Shown: piece after piece, positions 1-9,387 of the stretch
Position numbering within the stretch: position 1 is the first letter of the stretch
Layout: each line of letters begins with the position of its first letter
Assembly (NCBI RefSeq): GCF_004331175.1
Contig: NZ_SJOD01000001.1
Location: forward strand, 186,001 to 250,000
Direction of reading: 5' to 3'
Length of the DNA stretch: 64,000 nucleotides
DNA from: Acinetobacter sp. ANC 4178
Lineage (GTDB): Bacteria; Pseudomonadota; Gammaproteobacteria; Pseudomonadales; Moraxellaceae
Position numbers and translations under genes: made by a program
Notes under the pieces: model-generated
Told to the model about the DNA's origin: nothing
The model's database searches: none
The model's input: the letters and a program-made list of their open reading frames with translations, nothing else

Positions 1-317
1 TGCTGTACTTCAATTTGCTCCGAACTGACAAAGTGAGCATTCATGACAAAGTGCGATTCTGTTTGGGTATAGCTTTTGAACATGTTGTAAATGGCTTGCC
101 AAGAATCATATCGCCCAAAAGATTTGGCATACTTTTCCCCAATCCCTTCCCAAATGCACTCCGCATCAAAAAGCCCCATCAGCTCATCTAAATTGGTCTT
201 TGGATTTAACTCATCACAAATTTCCATGTAACGGTTTAAACAGTTCCGGATGGCGTTATGCGCTTCCAACTGTTCTAAACGTGAGAGGATTTTTACCAAG
301 TTCACTTTGTCATCCAT
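1..317 (-). CDS. iacI: SnoaL-like protein of the indole-acetate cluster (IacI-like), 3' end cut by window edge
   Basis: The frame is open from the ATG at 317 to the left edge, so at least 105 residues are visible and the C-terminus is missing. The sequence has the look of an NTF2/SnoaL-fold protein: an N-terminal helix (RLEQLEAHNAIRNCLNRYM), then FDAECIWEGIG and a downstream SHFVMNAHFV strand. It starts 10 bases after the stop of iacB, with an AAGG ribosome-site candidate in between, so it is cotranscribed. In A. baumannii the order iacH-iacA-iacB-iacI is followed by the dioxygenase genes, which would lie beyond the left edge. An in-frame alternative ATG is not needed; the ATG four bases further in is in another frame and stops at once. 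The family call rests on fold-like pattern and position; the exact reaction is not visible. Confidence 0.75.
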   Translation of the reverse strand, partial: MDDKVNLVKILSRLEQLEAHNAIRNCLNRYMEICDELNPKTNLDELMGLFDAECIWEGIGEKYAKSFGRYDSWQAIYNMFKSYTQTESHFVMNAHFVSSEQIEVQ

Positions 318-327
318 GCCCTGCACC

Positions 328-687
328 TTAACGTTGAATAATCAATTCACGTCCAACACGTGCTTCGACTTTGCAATATTTCCAAAGTTTATAAGGACCT
401 TCACCTACAACCGTGGTTCTGAACAAATTACATGCCGCATGTACAGTTTCAATATCAGGCACATCTGCCAATAAATAGGTCGTCCATGGCCAGCCTGTAC
501 TTGGGCCAACCATGCTTTGGTCATCATCCATATTGCCAAACACATGTACCTCAGGCAGGTCGTGAATCGCATTCCACATCTCACCAAATGCAGCCCAGAC
601 CGCTTTTGCTTCGGCAGGTTCTGCATCAAAAAAATTCTGATTAATGCCCATGCAGAACAACACACGTAAACTTTTTTTAGCGTCCAT
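328..687 (-). CDS. iacB: IacB-like small protein of indole-3-acetate degradation
   Basis: 119 residues, soluble, no signal peptide. It lies between iacA and iacI, 27 bases after iacA, in the order of the known Acinetobacter iac cluster; that position and its size are the basis for the name. Recognisable blocks are an N-terminal strand LRVLFCMGINQNFF and a VHVFGNMDDDQSMVGPS segment, which suggest a ferredoxin-like alpha/beta dimeric fold, but no catalytic motif can be named. The role of IacB in the conversion of indole-3-acetate to catechol is less well defined than that of IacA, so only the pathway is assigned. Confidence 0.8.
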   Translation of the reverse strand: MDAKKSLRVLFCMGINQNFFDAEPAEAKAVWAAFGEMWNAIHDLPEVHVFGNMDDDQSMVGPSTGWPWTTYLLADVPDIETVHAACNLFRTTVVGEGPYKLWKYCKVEARVGRELIIQR

Positions 688-714
688 TTTGATTTCCTTG
701 ATTCAGGTTTAAAT

Positions 715-1881
715 TTATAAATATCCAGGGCTTGGCTTTAAGCCAAAACGAATTGAACCCGCATTTTGTAATGTGGCATCGCCCATAAAAGCGTGCTGTG
801 TAACGACATTGGTGTCATTTACAAAACGGCTAAATGGGTTCTGGGTATAAATGGCGGTCATGCCTGCCAGCATTTGCATTTTTCGCGTGACCTTGGCGCA
901 TACGCGAGCAGCATGGGTACAGGCTAAACGCATATCACTAATCTGTTGCGTGGTTGCCACACGCCCTGCAACGACTTCGTGCCAAACGCTATCCATGGTT
1001 TGATAGAACCATGCTTTGGCTGCCTGAAATTCTGCATCTGCTTGTGCAAATTCATATTGCGTCACAGGACGATTCGCAATTTCAGCACCACCTGTAATTG
1101 ATGCTTTGCCCGGTGCTAAAATTTGAAATTCTTCTAAAGCAGCGGCCGCTACACCTATACCAACAACAGTTAAAACTTGGGTTGCTAGGGAAAGTGATGG
1201 ATATTTAAAGAAAGGTTCAGGTAGTTTGGATGGTTCACCCCGTACAAATGTCCAGTGCTTTTCAACCAGTACATCTTCCACAACCAAGTCATGACTGCCT
1301 GTACCTTTTAAACCCACTGTGTCCCATGTCATTTCAATTTTGGCTTTATGCGCAGGCATCACTGCCATACGTGGTAGACCCTGCATTTCATTATTTTTTA
1401 AAGGTGAAATCCCCACACCAATAATGTCTGCACCCATGCAACCACTAGAAAACTTCCAACGTCCACTAACTCGAACACCTTCATCGGTAATTTCCGCAGG
1501 TTGTGGTGGGAAAATTCCCCCAGCAAAAACCACATCTGGGCCATCTTTATACAGCTCTTCAAGTGTTGCTTCTGGCAGACTGCCTAAATAAGCGGGGCTC
1601 ATCCCAAAACTTGCCACCCAACCGACCGAACCATCCGCCTTAGACAAAGTTTCAATCAGTTCACAAAACTCACGCGGTGAAACGGCATCACCACCAAAGC
1701 GTTTTGGCACAAGCGCGCGGTAAACTCCCAATTGCTTGAGTTTTTCAATCATGTCCTGACTAACAAAGGCTTGATTATCGAACTCACCTGTACAGGCTCT
1801 TGCTCGAATTTCTTGACATAAAGCGTCAAGATCGACGGCTTTTTCTGGTGCTACAAACTCCATTTTAGATAATTCATTCAT
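715..1881 (-). CDS. iacA: indole-3-acetate monooxygenase IacA (acyl-CoA dehydrogenase-like flavoprotein)
   Basis: 388 residues, with the acyl-CoA-dehydrogenase / group D flavin monooxygenase layout: helical N-terminal domain (about 1-115), beta middle domain (SGRWKFSSG near 140 and TWDTVGLKGTGSHDLVVED near 185-205) and a C-terminal four-helix domain from about 235. IacA is known to hydroxylate the indole ring of indole-3-acetate in the first step of degradation to catechol, using reduced flavin from a partner reductase (IacG), which is not in this window. The gene follows iacH by 27 bases and precedes iacB by 27. Hydroxylases of other aromatics share this fold; the gene order makes IacA the best reading. 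Confidence 0.88.
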   Translation of the reverse strand: MNELSKMEFVAPEKAVDLDALCQEIRARACTGEFDNQAFVSQDMIEKLKQLGVYRALVPKRFGGDAVSPREFCELIETLSKADGSVGWVASFGMSPAYLGSLPEATLEELYKDGPDVVFAGGIFPPQPAEITDEGVRVSGRWKFSSGCMGADIIGVGISPLKNNEMQGLPRMAVMPAHKAKIEMTWDTVGLKGTGSHDLVVEDVLVEKHWTFVRGEPSKLPEPFFKYPSLSLATQVLTVVGIGVAAAALEEFQILAPGKASITGGAEIANRPVTQYEFAQADAEFQAAKAWFYQTMDSVWHEVVAGRVATTQQISDMRLACTHAARVCAKVTRKMQMLAGMTAIYTQNPFSRFVNDTNVVTQHAFMGDATLQNAGSIRFGLKPSPGYL

Positions 1882-1908
1882 TATCTAACTCCTTGTAATA
1901 TATTTATT

Positions 1909-3012
1909 TTAGTGCGAAATATATTTCGCAATCGCGCATAATTTTTCGTCTTGCTGATGCCCAGCAACCAACTGTAGACCCACGGGGAAGCCATCTTCTG
2001 TCTGTAATGGAATTGAAATTGCAGGGTGTCCAGACAAATTAAAAGGACGAACCAAACGGGTTAAATTTAAGAATGCCGCTGTATTTTCGGCATCATTGAC
2101 TTTTGGTGGAATCTGCGGCAATGTCGGCAAAACCAAAGCATCATATTGATTTAATAAAGTATTTATGGCTTGAGTAAATTGTGCTTTAACCTGTTCGGCC
2201 TGTTTCACCTGCTCTAGGCTAGTATTCGCTGCTTTTAATAAGCGTTGGTTTACATCAGCACCAATTAGACCCGTCTGTGTTAACTCACCATAAGCCTGCC
2301 AATTTTCATAATTGATCATCTGCATGCCTGCATCATAAGCGGCATCAAACGAGTCAATGGTTTCACGCGGTAAATCCAGCTGATGCTGTGCAAAGAATTG
2401 TTCAATACAACGCCATACCTCATCACTCGCAGCTACATTTATATAAGCCAACTTGGGTGGCTGTTGCAGCTTTTCAGCAGGCTGAAAACTTGGTTCAATA
2501 ATCTGCATGGCAACTTCAAGCATTTCGACTGAATTTGCAAAAGGTCCGACACAATCTAAACTGCTTTGGGCTGGATGTACCCCTTGACGACTCACACGCC
2601 CAAAAGTCGGTTTTAAACCATAAATTCCACAGCATGCAGCAGGCATACGAATAGAACCACCCGTATCGGTTCCTAAAGAAAAATCTGCCAGTTTTGCCGC
2701 CACTGCCGCAGCCGATCCACTTGAAGATCCACCTGGAATCAATTCAGGGTATTTAGGGTTAATGGGTGTTCCAAAAGCATGATTAATCCCCGTAATACCA
2801 AATGCCAACTCATGTAAATTGGTTTTTGCTGTAATTTGACAATTGGCTTTCAAAATATTGTCGATCACTTCCGCATTGTGTTCTGCAGGCGAAGCATTTA
2901 AATAAGCTTTACTGCCCGAGACTGTTTTAAAGCCTTGAATATCAATCGTATCTTTAATCATGACTTTGAGTTCGCCATGTCCTCGCGAAAGTGATTGTGC
3001 AATAATATTCAT
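1909..3012 (-). CDS. iacH: amidase-signature hydrolase IacH
   Basis: 367 residues, shorter than many amidases (about 450). The Ser-cisSer-Lys catalytic set can be seen: Lys in VMIKDTIDI near residue 19, the cis-Ser in GGSSSGSAAAV near 95-105 and the nucleophile region DTGGSIRMPA near 115-125. A C-terminal PAISIPLQ...GFPVGLQLV block is typical of the family. It is the first gene of the iac operon, which fits the published iacH-A-B-I order, and probably releases indole-3-acetate from amides or acts on a pathway intermediate; its exact substrate is not established here. The ATG at 3012 follows a GGAAAAG ribosome site. Transcription starts from the promoter facing iacR. Confidence 0.88.
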   Translation of the reverse strand: MNIIAQSLSRGHGELKVMIKDTIDIQGFKTVSGSKAYLNASPAEHNAEVIDNILKANCQITAKTNLHELAFGITGINHAFGTPINPKYPELIPGGSSSGSAAAVAAKLADFSLGTDTGGSIRMPAACCGIYGLKPTFGRVSRQGVHPAQSSLDCVGPFANSVEMLEVAMQIIEPSFQPAEKLQQPPKLAYINVAASDEVWRCIEQFFAQHQLDLPRETIDSFDAAYDAGMQMINYENWQAYGELTQTGLIGADVNQRLLKAANTSLEQVKQAEQVKAQFTQAINTLLNQYDALVLPTLPQIPPKVNDAENTAAFLNLTRLVRPFNLSGHPAISIPLQTEDGFPVGLQLVAGHQQDEKLCAIAKYISH

Positions 3013-3045
3013 TCACTTTTCCATGTATTTTTATAACTTAATTTA

Positions 3046-3074
3046 AATATGAGAAATTTACATGTAATTGTCAA
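3046..3074 (-). promoter_or_regulatory. promoter of the iac operon
   Basis: Reading leftwards there is a perfect -35 TTGACA (3069-3074), a 17-base spacer and a -10 CATATT (3046-3051, 4 of 6), 34 bases ahead of the iacH ATG. The divergent iacR start lies on the other side. Visual match only. Confidence 0.65.
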
Positions 3075-3082
3075 GTAAATTT
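3054..3082. promoter_or_regulatory. inverted repeat, candidate IacR (MarR) operator
   Basis: AAATTTAC (3054-3061) and GTAAATTT (3075-3082) form a perfect 8-base inverted repeat with a 13-base spacer. It overlaps the spacer and -35 of the iac promoter and lies between iacH and iacR, where a MarR repressor would be expected to bind both genes. A TATAAT for iacR is at 3119-3124. Confidence 0.5.
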
Positions 3083-3158
3083 TACAAGAGTCATCAAGGC
3101 AAGCGACTCAATTTTGTTTATAATAGTTTTATCAATTTTACTAAGTCCCTGCTTAGCT

Positions 3159-3626
3159 ATGCTGAACCATTTAGAACAATTTTTGCCTAACAATGAACCT
3201 GAAAGTCTTAAAAATTTTCCTTTTTTCTGGATTTCACAAGTCAATGGAAAATATTCCCAACTTATTGAAAAATCAATTAAAAAATTAGGAATAGACAATA
3301 CGCGTCGTAAAATTATTCTGAGCACCAATGCTTTAGGTGAAGCCAGTATTACTGATATTTCCAATCTTTCTACACTCAAACTCACTACCGCAACCAAAGC
3401 GGTTTATCGTTTAGTGGAAGATGGCATTGTTGAAGTTTTTTCTTCTGCAACTGATGAACGTATTTCGATGGTAAAGCTGACAGACAAAGGCTTATCGCTG
3501 GTTCAACAGATTAACCAAATCAGTGCTGTTACTTTAGCAGGCATTCTGAATGCCTTTTCTGAAGATGAACTTCATCATCTGAACCAACAACTAAAAAAAC
3601 TATTTGAATTAATGCCCTCTAGTTAA
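3159..3626 (+). CDS. iacR: MarR-family regulator of indole-acetate genes
   Basis: 155 residues with a winged-helix DNA-binding domain (about 45-115: a recognition-helix region SITDISNLSTLKLTTATKAV and a wing VFSSATDERISMVKLTDKG) between helices for dimer formation, as in MarR proteins. It is divergent from iacH, the place of IacR in known iac clusters, where the protein represses the operon until indole-3-acetate is present. A longer frame from a TTG at 3114 is possible, but that codon lies next to a TATAAT (3119-3124), so the ATG at 3159 is the better start. The ribosome site is weak. Confidence 0.82.
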   Translation: MLNHLEQFLPNNEPESLKNFPFFWISQVNGKYSQLIEKSIKKLGIDNTRRKIILSTNALGEASITDISNLSTLKLTTATKAVYRLVEDGIVEVFSSATDERISMVKLTDKGLSLVQQINQISAVTLAGILNAFSEDELHHLNQQLKKLFELMPSS

Positions 3627-3649
3627 GTCTCGTTTTTTTAATGGTACTC

Positions 3650-3681
3650 AACAGCAGATGATTAAAGACTCATTTGCTGTT
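3650..3681 (+). terminator. hairpin after iacR, weak terminator candidate
   Basis: AACAGCAGATG and CATTTGCTGTT form an 11-base stem with one G-T pair and a 10-base loop, 24 bases after the iacR stop. It is followed by CACCTCTTTTTC rather than a clean T run, so termination is only possible. The rest of the 398-base gap to the transporter gene holds the operator pair at 3773-3808. Confidence 0.4.
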
Positions 3682-3772
3682 CACCTCTTTTTCACTGTAA
3701 ACAAATTCCATCTACAATTCCAAGAATAAGACATTGATATAAAATTAGTTTTTCCATAAAAGTTCAAATAGG

Positions 3773-3808
3773 ATACCCTTTGAGTATTTAAAAATACTCA
3801 AAAGGTAA
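3773..3808 (+). promoter_or_regulatory. CatM/BenM-type LysR operator pair upstream of the transporter-porin genes
   Basis: 3773-3787 reads ATAC, seven bases, GTAT, the exact recognition pattern known for BenM and CatM of Acinetobacter baylyi. 3794-3808 reads ATAC, seven bases, GTAA, a one-mismatch second site 21 bases on, about two helix turns. The two sites overlap a 15-base inverted repeat (3775-3806, one mismatch). The closest LysR gene is the CatM-like one at 6840-7751. Confidence 0.6.
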
Positions 3809-4024
3809 TGGAATTTTACATATAAAAAGAAAATAATCCTGCAATGATCAACATCTCAATCGCCAAACGGTTGACTGAATTCTAATTATTTTTCTAAAAA
3901 TATTATTGATCAAATACAAAAGTTAAGCCTCTGAATTTAACCCGCACTAAATCAATTCCTTTAGCGCAAGCAACCATTATTCAGAAATTTCAAACCGAGC
4001 AAGCTAAAACAAAAGGACAAATCA

Positions 4025-5377
4025 ATGGACAATGTAGATGTCTACGTAGAAAAAGCGGAGCATAAAAAAACTCATCTGTATTCATGGTATGTGGTCATAC
4101 TCTGTATGTTGGCCTATATCTTTTCTTTTATTGACAGACAAATTTTGGCACTCATGATTGAGCCAATTAAAGCCGATTTACATTTAACCGATACTCAATT
4201 TAGTTTGTTACATGGCCTCGCCTTTTCCTTGTTTTATGCCTTTATGGGTTTGCCCTTAGCCTATATTGCTGACCGTTTTTCTCGTCCAAAACTTATCTCT
4301 ATTGGCATTATTATCTGGAGTCTTGCAACAGCAGCTTGTGGCATGAGTAAAAATTTTCTTCAGTTATTTTTATGCCGTATGGGCGTGGGTATCGGTGAGG
4401 CGGCATTATCTCCAGCAGCTTACTCCATGTTCAGTGACATGTTCAGCAAAGACAAGTTAGGGCGGGCTGTCGGGATTTACTCTGTCGGCGCATTCTTAGG
4501 TGGTGGTATTGCCTTTTTGGTCGGTGGTTATGTGATCAAACTGCTTAAAGGTGCAACCTTAATTCAAGTACCGTTATTGGGCGCCATGAAAGCTTGGCAA
4601 GTTGCCTTCTTGGTGGTGGGTTTACCGGGTATTCTCATTGGTTTGCTGTTTATTTTGACCGTACGGGATCCCGAACGTAAAGGTCAGCGCTTAAATACTT
4701 ATGGACATGTCGAAAAAGGTGAATTTAAACAATGTTTACAATTTATGCATAAACATGGCAAAACCATTACTTGTCATTATTTAGGTTTCACCTTTTATGC
4801 CATGGCTTTATATAGCCTGACCAGTTGGACCCCTGCTTTTTATATTCGTAGCTTTTCACTTTCTCCGACTGAAACTGGCTATATGCTTGGTTCCATTATG
4901 TTAGTTGCCAATACCTTAGGTGTTTTTTGTGCAGGCTGGCTCAATGACTGGTTTATTCAAAAAGGCAGACAAAATGCACCGATGCTCACAGGTGTGATTG
5001 GTATTATCGGATTAATTCTCCCGATCTCTCTTTTCACCCAAGTGCAGAACTTACATCTTTCGGTAGCGTTACTTGTTCCTGCCATGTTTTTTGCCTCCTT
5101 CCCTTTGGTGATTTCTGCAACTGCTTTACAAATGTTAGCTCCTAATCAATTTCGTGCGCGTCTGTCTGCCATTTTCTTATTGGTCAGTAACCTAATTGGT
5201 TTAGGCATTGGTACCACTTTGGTTGCAATTTTGACTGATAAATACTTTGGCAATCCACTTATGGTGGGCTCTTCATTGTCAATTATTGGTGGCACATCCT
5301 GTGTGTTTGCTTTCATTCTTTTGCTTAAAGGTTGCAAATTTTTCAACGACAGTATGCAACGCGAAAAATTACATTAA
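4025..5377 (+). CDS. MFS transporter, probable aromatic acid uptake
   Basis: 450 residues with about 12 membrane helices. The loop after helix 2 has the MFS signature region ADRFSRPKLISIG (near 90-100) and the protein resembles the spinster-like MFS group (FSFIDRQILALMIEPIK near 33-49; GVGIGEAALSPAAYSMF near 120). It sits in the inner membrane. It is followed after 115 bases by an OprD-type porin in the same direction and lies between the iac and cat genes, so uptake of indole-3-acetate or a related aromatic acid is likely. The substrate cannot be read from the sequence. Two CatM/BenM-like sites lie 217-252 bases upstream of the ATG, suggesting muconate- or aromatic-responsive control. Confidence 0.85.
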   Translation: MDNVDVYVEKAEHKKTHLYSWYVVILCMLAYIFSFIDRQILALMIEPIKADLHLTDTQFSLLHGLAFSLFYAFMGLPLAYIADRFSRPKLISIGIIIWSLATAACGMSKNFLQLFLCRMGVGIGEAALSPAAYSMFSDMFSKDKLGRAVGIYSVGAFLGGGIAFLVGGYVIKLLKGATLIQVPLLGAMKAWQVAFLVVGLPGILIGLLFILTVRDPERKGQRLNTYGHVEKGEFKQCLQFMHKHGKTITCHYLGFTFYAMALYSLTSWTPAFYIRSFSLSPTETGYMLGSIMLVANTLGVFCAGWLNDWFIQKGRQNAPMLTGVIGIIGLILPISLFTQVQNLHLSVALLVPAMFFASFPLVISATALQMLAPNQFRARLSAIFLLVSNLIGLGIGTTLVAILTDKYFGNPLMVGSSLSIIGGTSCVFAFILLLKGCKFFNDSMQREKLH

Positions 5378-5492
5378 TTGTCATTTTAATCTCTGCATTC
5401 TGATGTCTGTCCCAAAGCAATGTTTTGGGAAGGCACTTCAAAATATTTAAAAAGTTAATGCCCGAACCTTACAAGCATCTCATGGAAATAAT

Positions 5493-6761
5493 ATGCAACG
5501 CTCACCGCATTTCAAACAACAAAAACTCGCCCTAGCCACCCTGCTGATATTCAATGGATTTTCAATAACAACCATTCATGCAGCTGAATCTACAGCAGCA
5601 CCAACAGATGAGTGGAAATTCACGCTCAGAAATGCCTATATCGATCGTGATTTTGATAACGCTAGTGTCAAAGATACAGGCAGTTGGTCGCAAGCCGCTT
5701 CTTTATTCTATAAATCTAAAATGCTGGATACGCCCTTAAATATTGCCGATCAACCCATCACAATTGGTGCCGATGCTTCTGTGCAATATGCTGTGCGTCT
5801 AAGTTCAGACAAACATGTTTCCGATTCTATTCTTCCTTTTGATAAAGCCAACCAATCACAAGCATCAGATTTTTTAAAATATGGTGCAACTTTAAAACTC
5901 GGTTATGGTAATTCCTTATTAAGAACAGGTGAACTCTGGTTGGATCTGCCTGTGACTTCGGTGGATACCAGTCGCCAGTTGTTAACCTCTTATTGGGGAA
6001 CTAATCTTCGCTCGCAAATTACCGATCAATTTCAGACTGAAATTGGTCGCATCGAAAAAGTCTCGCCACGTAATGAAGAAGAGTTTCGTAAATTTTCCTA
6101 CACCTCTAAAGGGGTCACACACTATTCAGATGGGTTGAACTATATTGACCTGCGTTATCAAATTACCCCAACGTTAAAGGGTGAATATTATTTTGGCAAT
6201 CTGGAAGATTTATATAATACGCACTATGCAAGTTTAGATCACACATGGAAACAAGCGAATTTTTCGCTTAATTCAAAACTGAAATATTTTAATTCTAAAG
6301 ACCATGAGGATACGTTCACTATTGATGCGCAAAACATTGGTCTGCTGGAAACCTTGAAAGTGAGTAATCATTCTTTTGGCTTGGGCTATCAGCAAATTAT
6401 TGGCGATTCTGCCTATCCATTATTAGATGGTTATCTACCTGAAACCTATTTTATTAACTGGAATGTCACAGGCTTTGCCAAACAAGATGAAAAATCTTAT
6501 CACTTAATTTATAGCTATGACTTTAAGGACTTTGTACTAGGGCTCAGCACTGCGGTGAAATGGGTTTATGGTCATGATTTCAAATCATCCACAGGGGAAA
6601 ACAATCAAGAAACCGAGGCCAATTATGTACTGAATTACGCTTTTCAGCAGCCGTATCTTAAAGGACTCAGCTTTCAATATATTCACATAGATTATAATGT
6701 GAAATATGGTAATGACTTTACTGAAGACCGTATTTTTATGAATTATATGAAGAAGTTTTAA
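5493..6761 (+). CDS. OprD-family outer membrane porin
   Basis: 422 residues. An N-terminal signal peptide ends near HAAES (about residue 31). The body has alternating aromatic beta strands and OprD-like features such as the LLTSYWGTNLRSQ segment near 165, and it ends in a C-terminal Phe (NYMKKF), as expected for a protein inserted by the BAM machinery. OprD porins take up small carboxylates and aromatic acids, for example BenF-like proteins beside benzoate genes. The position after the MFS gene and before the cat genes suggests that the two proteins form one uptake route through both membranes. A good terminator follows. Confidence 0.88.
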   Translation: MQRSPHFKQQKLALATLLIFNGFSITTIHAAESTAAPTDEWKFTLRNAYIDRDFDNASVKDTGSWSQAASLFYKSKMLDTPLNIADQPITIGADASVQYAVRLSSDKHVSDSILPFDKANQSQASDFLKYGATLKLGYGNSLLRTGELWLDLPVTSVDTSRQLLTSYWGTNLRSQITDQFQTEIGRIEKVSPRNEEEFRKFSYTSKGVTHYSDGLNYIDLRYQITPTLKGEYYFGNLEDLYNTHYASLDHTWKQANFSLNSKLKYFNSKDHEDTFTIDAQNIGLLETLKVSNHSFGLGYQQIIGDSAYPLLDGYLPETYFINWNVTGFAKQDEKSYHLIYSYDFKDFVLGLSTAVKWVYGHDFKSSTGENNQETEANYVLNYAFQQPYLKGLSFQYIHIDYNVKYGNDFTEDRIFMNYMKKF

Positions 6762-6780
6762 AACCACACCTTTAAATCTA

Positions 6781-6811
6781 GATGCCTCCTCCAAAATGAG
6801 GCATCTTTTTT
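6781..6811 (+). terminator. rho-independent terminator after the porin gene
   Basis: GATGCCTC (6781-6788) pairs with GAGGCATC (6798-6805) over a 9-base loop, followed by six T. It separates the rightward transporter-porin unit from the leftward regulator gene. Confidence 0.85.
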
Positions 6812-6839
6812 GCTTGTAGAATGTGTCAACGACATCTAA

Positions 6840-7780
<941 letters not shown>

Positions 7781-7851
7781 CACTTCATATCTATTTTAGG
7801 TGATTACATTCTTCTATGGTATACAAACAAGTTCGAAACAGTTGAAACTTC

Positions 7852-9015
7852 ATGTATAAAAGCATAGAAACCATACTCGTGGATATCCCTACAATCCGCC
7901 CGCATCAACTGTCTGTGACAACGATGCGTATTCAAACATTGGTACTGGTAAAAATAACAACTACGGATGGTTTTATCGGTTGGGGCGAAGCCACCACCAT
8001 TGGTGGGCTGAATTATGGCGAAGAAAGTCCTGAAAGTGTTAAAGCCAATATTGATACTTACTTTGCACCATTACTGACTTCAGTGAAAGCATTAAATGTT
8101 GCACAAACCTTAAAACTAATCCGCAAAAATATTAATGGCAATAGATTTGCCAAGTGTGCCATTCAAACAGCACTACTTGATATTCAAGCTAAACGTTTAG
8201 GCTTACCTATTAGTGAATTACTTGGTGGACGTTTACGCGAAAGTTTACCTGTGCTGTGGACACTGGCTTCGGGTGATACTGAAAAAGATATTGCCGAAGC
8301 AAAACAAATGATTGAGCTGAAACGTCATAACACGTTCAAACTCAAAATTGGTGCACGCCCTTTACAGCAAGATGTTGACCATGTGATTGCAATTAAAAAA
8401 GCCTTGGGTGCAGACATCAGTGTTCGTGTAGACGTCAACCGTGCTTGGTCAGAACTGGAATGTATTCGTGGTATTCAGCAACTTCAAGATGGTGGTATCG
8501 ACCTCATTGAACAACCGTGTGCTATTCAAAATACGGATGCTTTAGCGCGTCTGACTCAGCGTTTTGACGTTGCGATTATGGCAGACGAAGCCCTTACAGG
8601 CCCTGACAGTGCTTACCGCATTGCCAAAAGTCATGGCGCAGATGTATTTGCAGTCAAGATTGAACAATCAGGTGGACTACTCGAAGCCTGTGAAGTCGCC
8701 AAAATTGCATGTCTTGCAGGGATCGATTTGTACGGTGGCACCATGCTTGAAGGCCCTATTGGCAGCATTGCTTCTGCACATGCCTTCTCGACCTTTGAAT
8801 CTTTAGCTTTTGGTACAGAATTATTTGGCCCACTACTTTTGACTGAAGAAATTTTAAAAACACCGCTTCATTATGAAAATTTTGAACTTCATCTACCTAC
8901 AGGTGCAGGTTTAGGCATCGAAATTGACGAAGACAAAATTGAACAACTACGACGTAAAGACAAGGAAGCCGTAAATGTTATTTCACGTACGCATGGATGT
9001 GCATATTCCGCTTGA
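7852..9015 (+). CDS. catB: muconate cycloisomerase
   Basis: 387 residues of the enolase superfamily. An N-terminal capping domain (1-130) precedes a TIM barrel with the catalytic KLKIG (about 164-168), metal ligands Asp in RVDVNRAW (near 198), Glu in LIEQP (near 222) and Asp in MADEAL (near 247). It lactonises cis,cis-muconate to muconolactone in the catechol branch of the beta-ketoadipate pathway. The frame overlaps catC by 41 bases, so the two are translationally coupled. It is the first gene of a seven-gene cat operon divergent from the LysR gene. Confidence 0.95.
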   Translation: MYKSIETILVDIPTIRPHQLSVTTMRIQTLVLVKITTTDGFIGWGEATTIGGLNYGEESPESVKANIDTYFAPLLTSVKALNVAQTLKLIRKNINGNRFAKCAIQTALLDIQAKRLGLPISELLGGRLRESLPVLWTLASGDTEKDIAEAKQMIELKRHNTFKLKIGARPLQQDVDHVIAIKKALGADISVRVDVNRAWSELECIRGIQQLQDGGIDLIEQPCAIQNTDALARLTQRFDVAIMADEALTGPDSAYRIAKSHGADVFAVKIEQSGGLLEACEVAKIACLAGIDLYGGTMLEGPIGSIASAHAFSTFESLAFGTELFGPLLLTEEILKTPLHYENFELHLPTGAGLGIEIDEDKIEQLRRKDKEAVNVISRTHGCAYSA

Positions 9016-9265
9016 TATGCCCATTGAAAAAGCCAATGAGATTAAAGCTGTTGAAAAAGCATATTCTCAGGAATTACAGCGCTCTGGAAAATGGCGACAC
9101 ATCTGGCGTGTTACGGGACAGTACTCCAATATTAGTATTTTTGATGTTGAGAGTAATGAAGAGTTGCATAACATTTTACAAGGTTTGCCGCTTTATCCAT
9201 TTATGAAAATTGAAGTGATGCCTTTGAACAGGCATCCATCTTCCATCCGTGAGGATGATTCATAG
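8975..9265 (+). CDS. catC: muconolactone delta-isomerase
   Basis: 96 residues, full length for the family. The start MLFHVRMDVHIPLDM and the block WRHIWRVTGQYSNISIFDV are characteristic. The enzyme moves the double bond of muconolactone to give beta-ketoadipate enol-lactone, as a decamer in the cytoplasm. An AAGGAAG ribosome site lies inside the end of catB, seven bases before the ATG. Confidence 0.95.
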   Translation: MLFHVRMDVHIPLDMPIEKANEIKAVEKAYSQELQRSGKWRHIWRVTGQYSNISIFDVESNEELHNILQGLPLYPFMKIEVMPLNRHPSSIREDDS

Positions 9266-9387
9266 AATCTGAATCACCATTAATCTGTATTTTAAACATA
9301 ACAAGGAGTGTGGCATTAAAACCAAGTAGCTAAATCAATAGCCAATAATAATGCCATCCATAATCTACATACTTCAGGAGTTATAGT

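Noticed and set aside
3114-3158. N-terminal extension of iacR from a TTG
   Set aside because: The TTG overlaps the -10 region, and the extension is a hydrophobic stretch unusual for MarR proteins.
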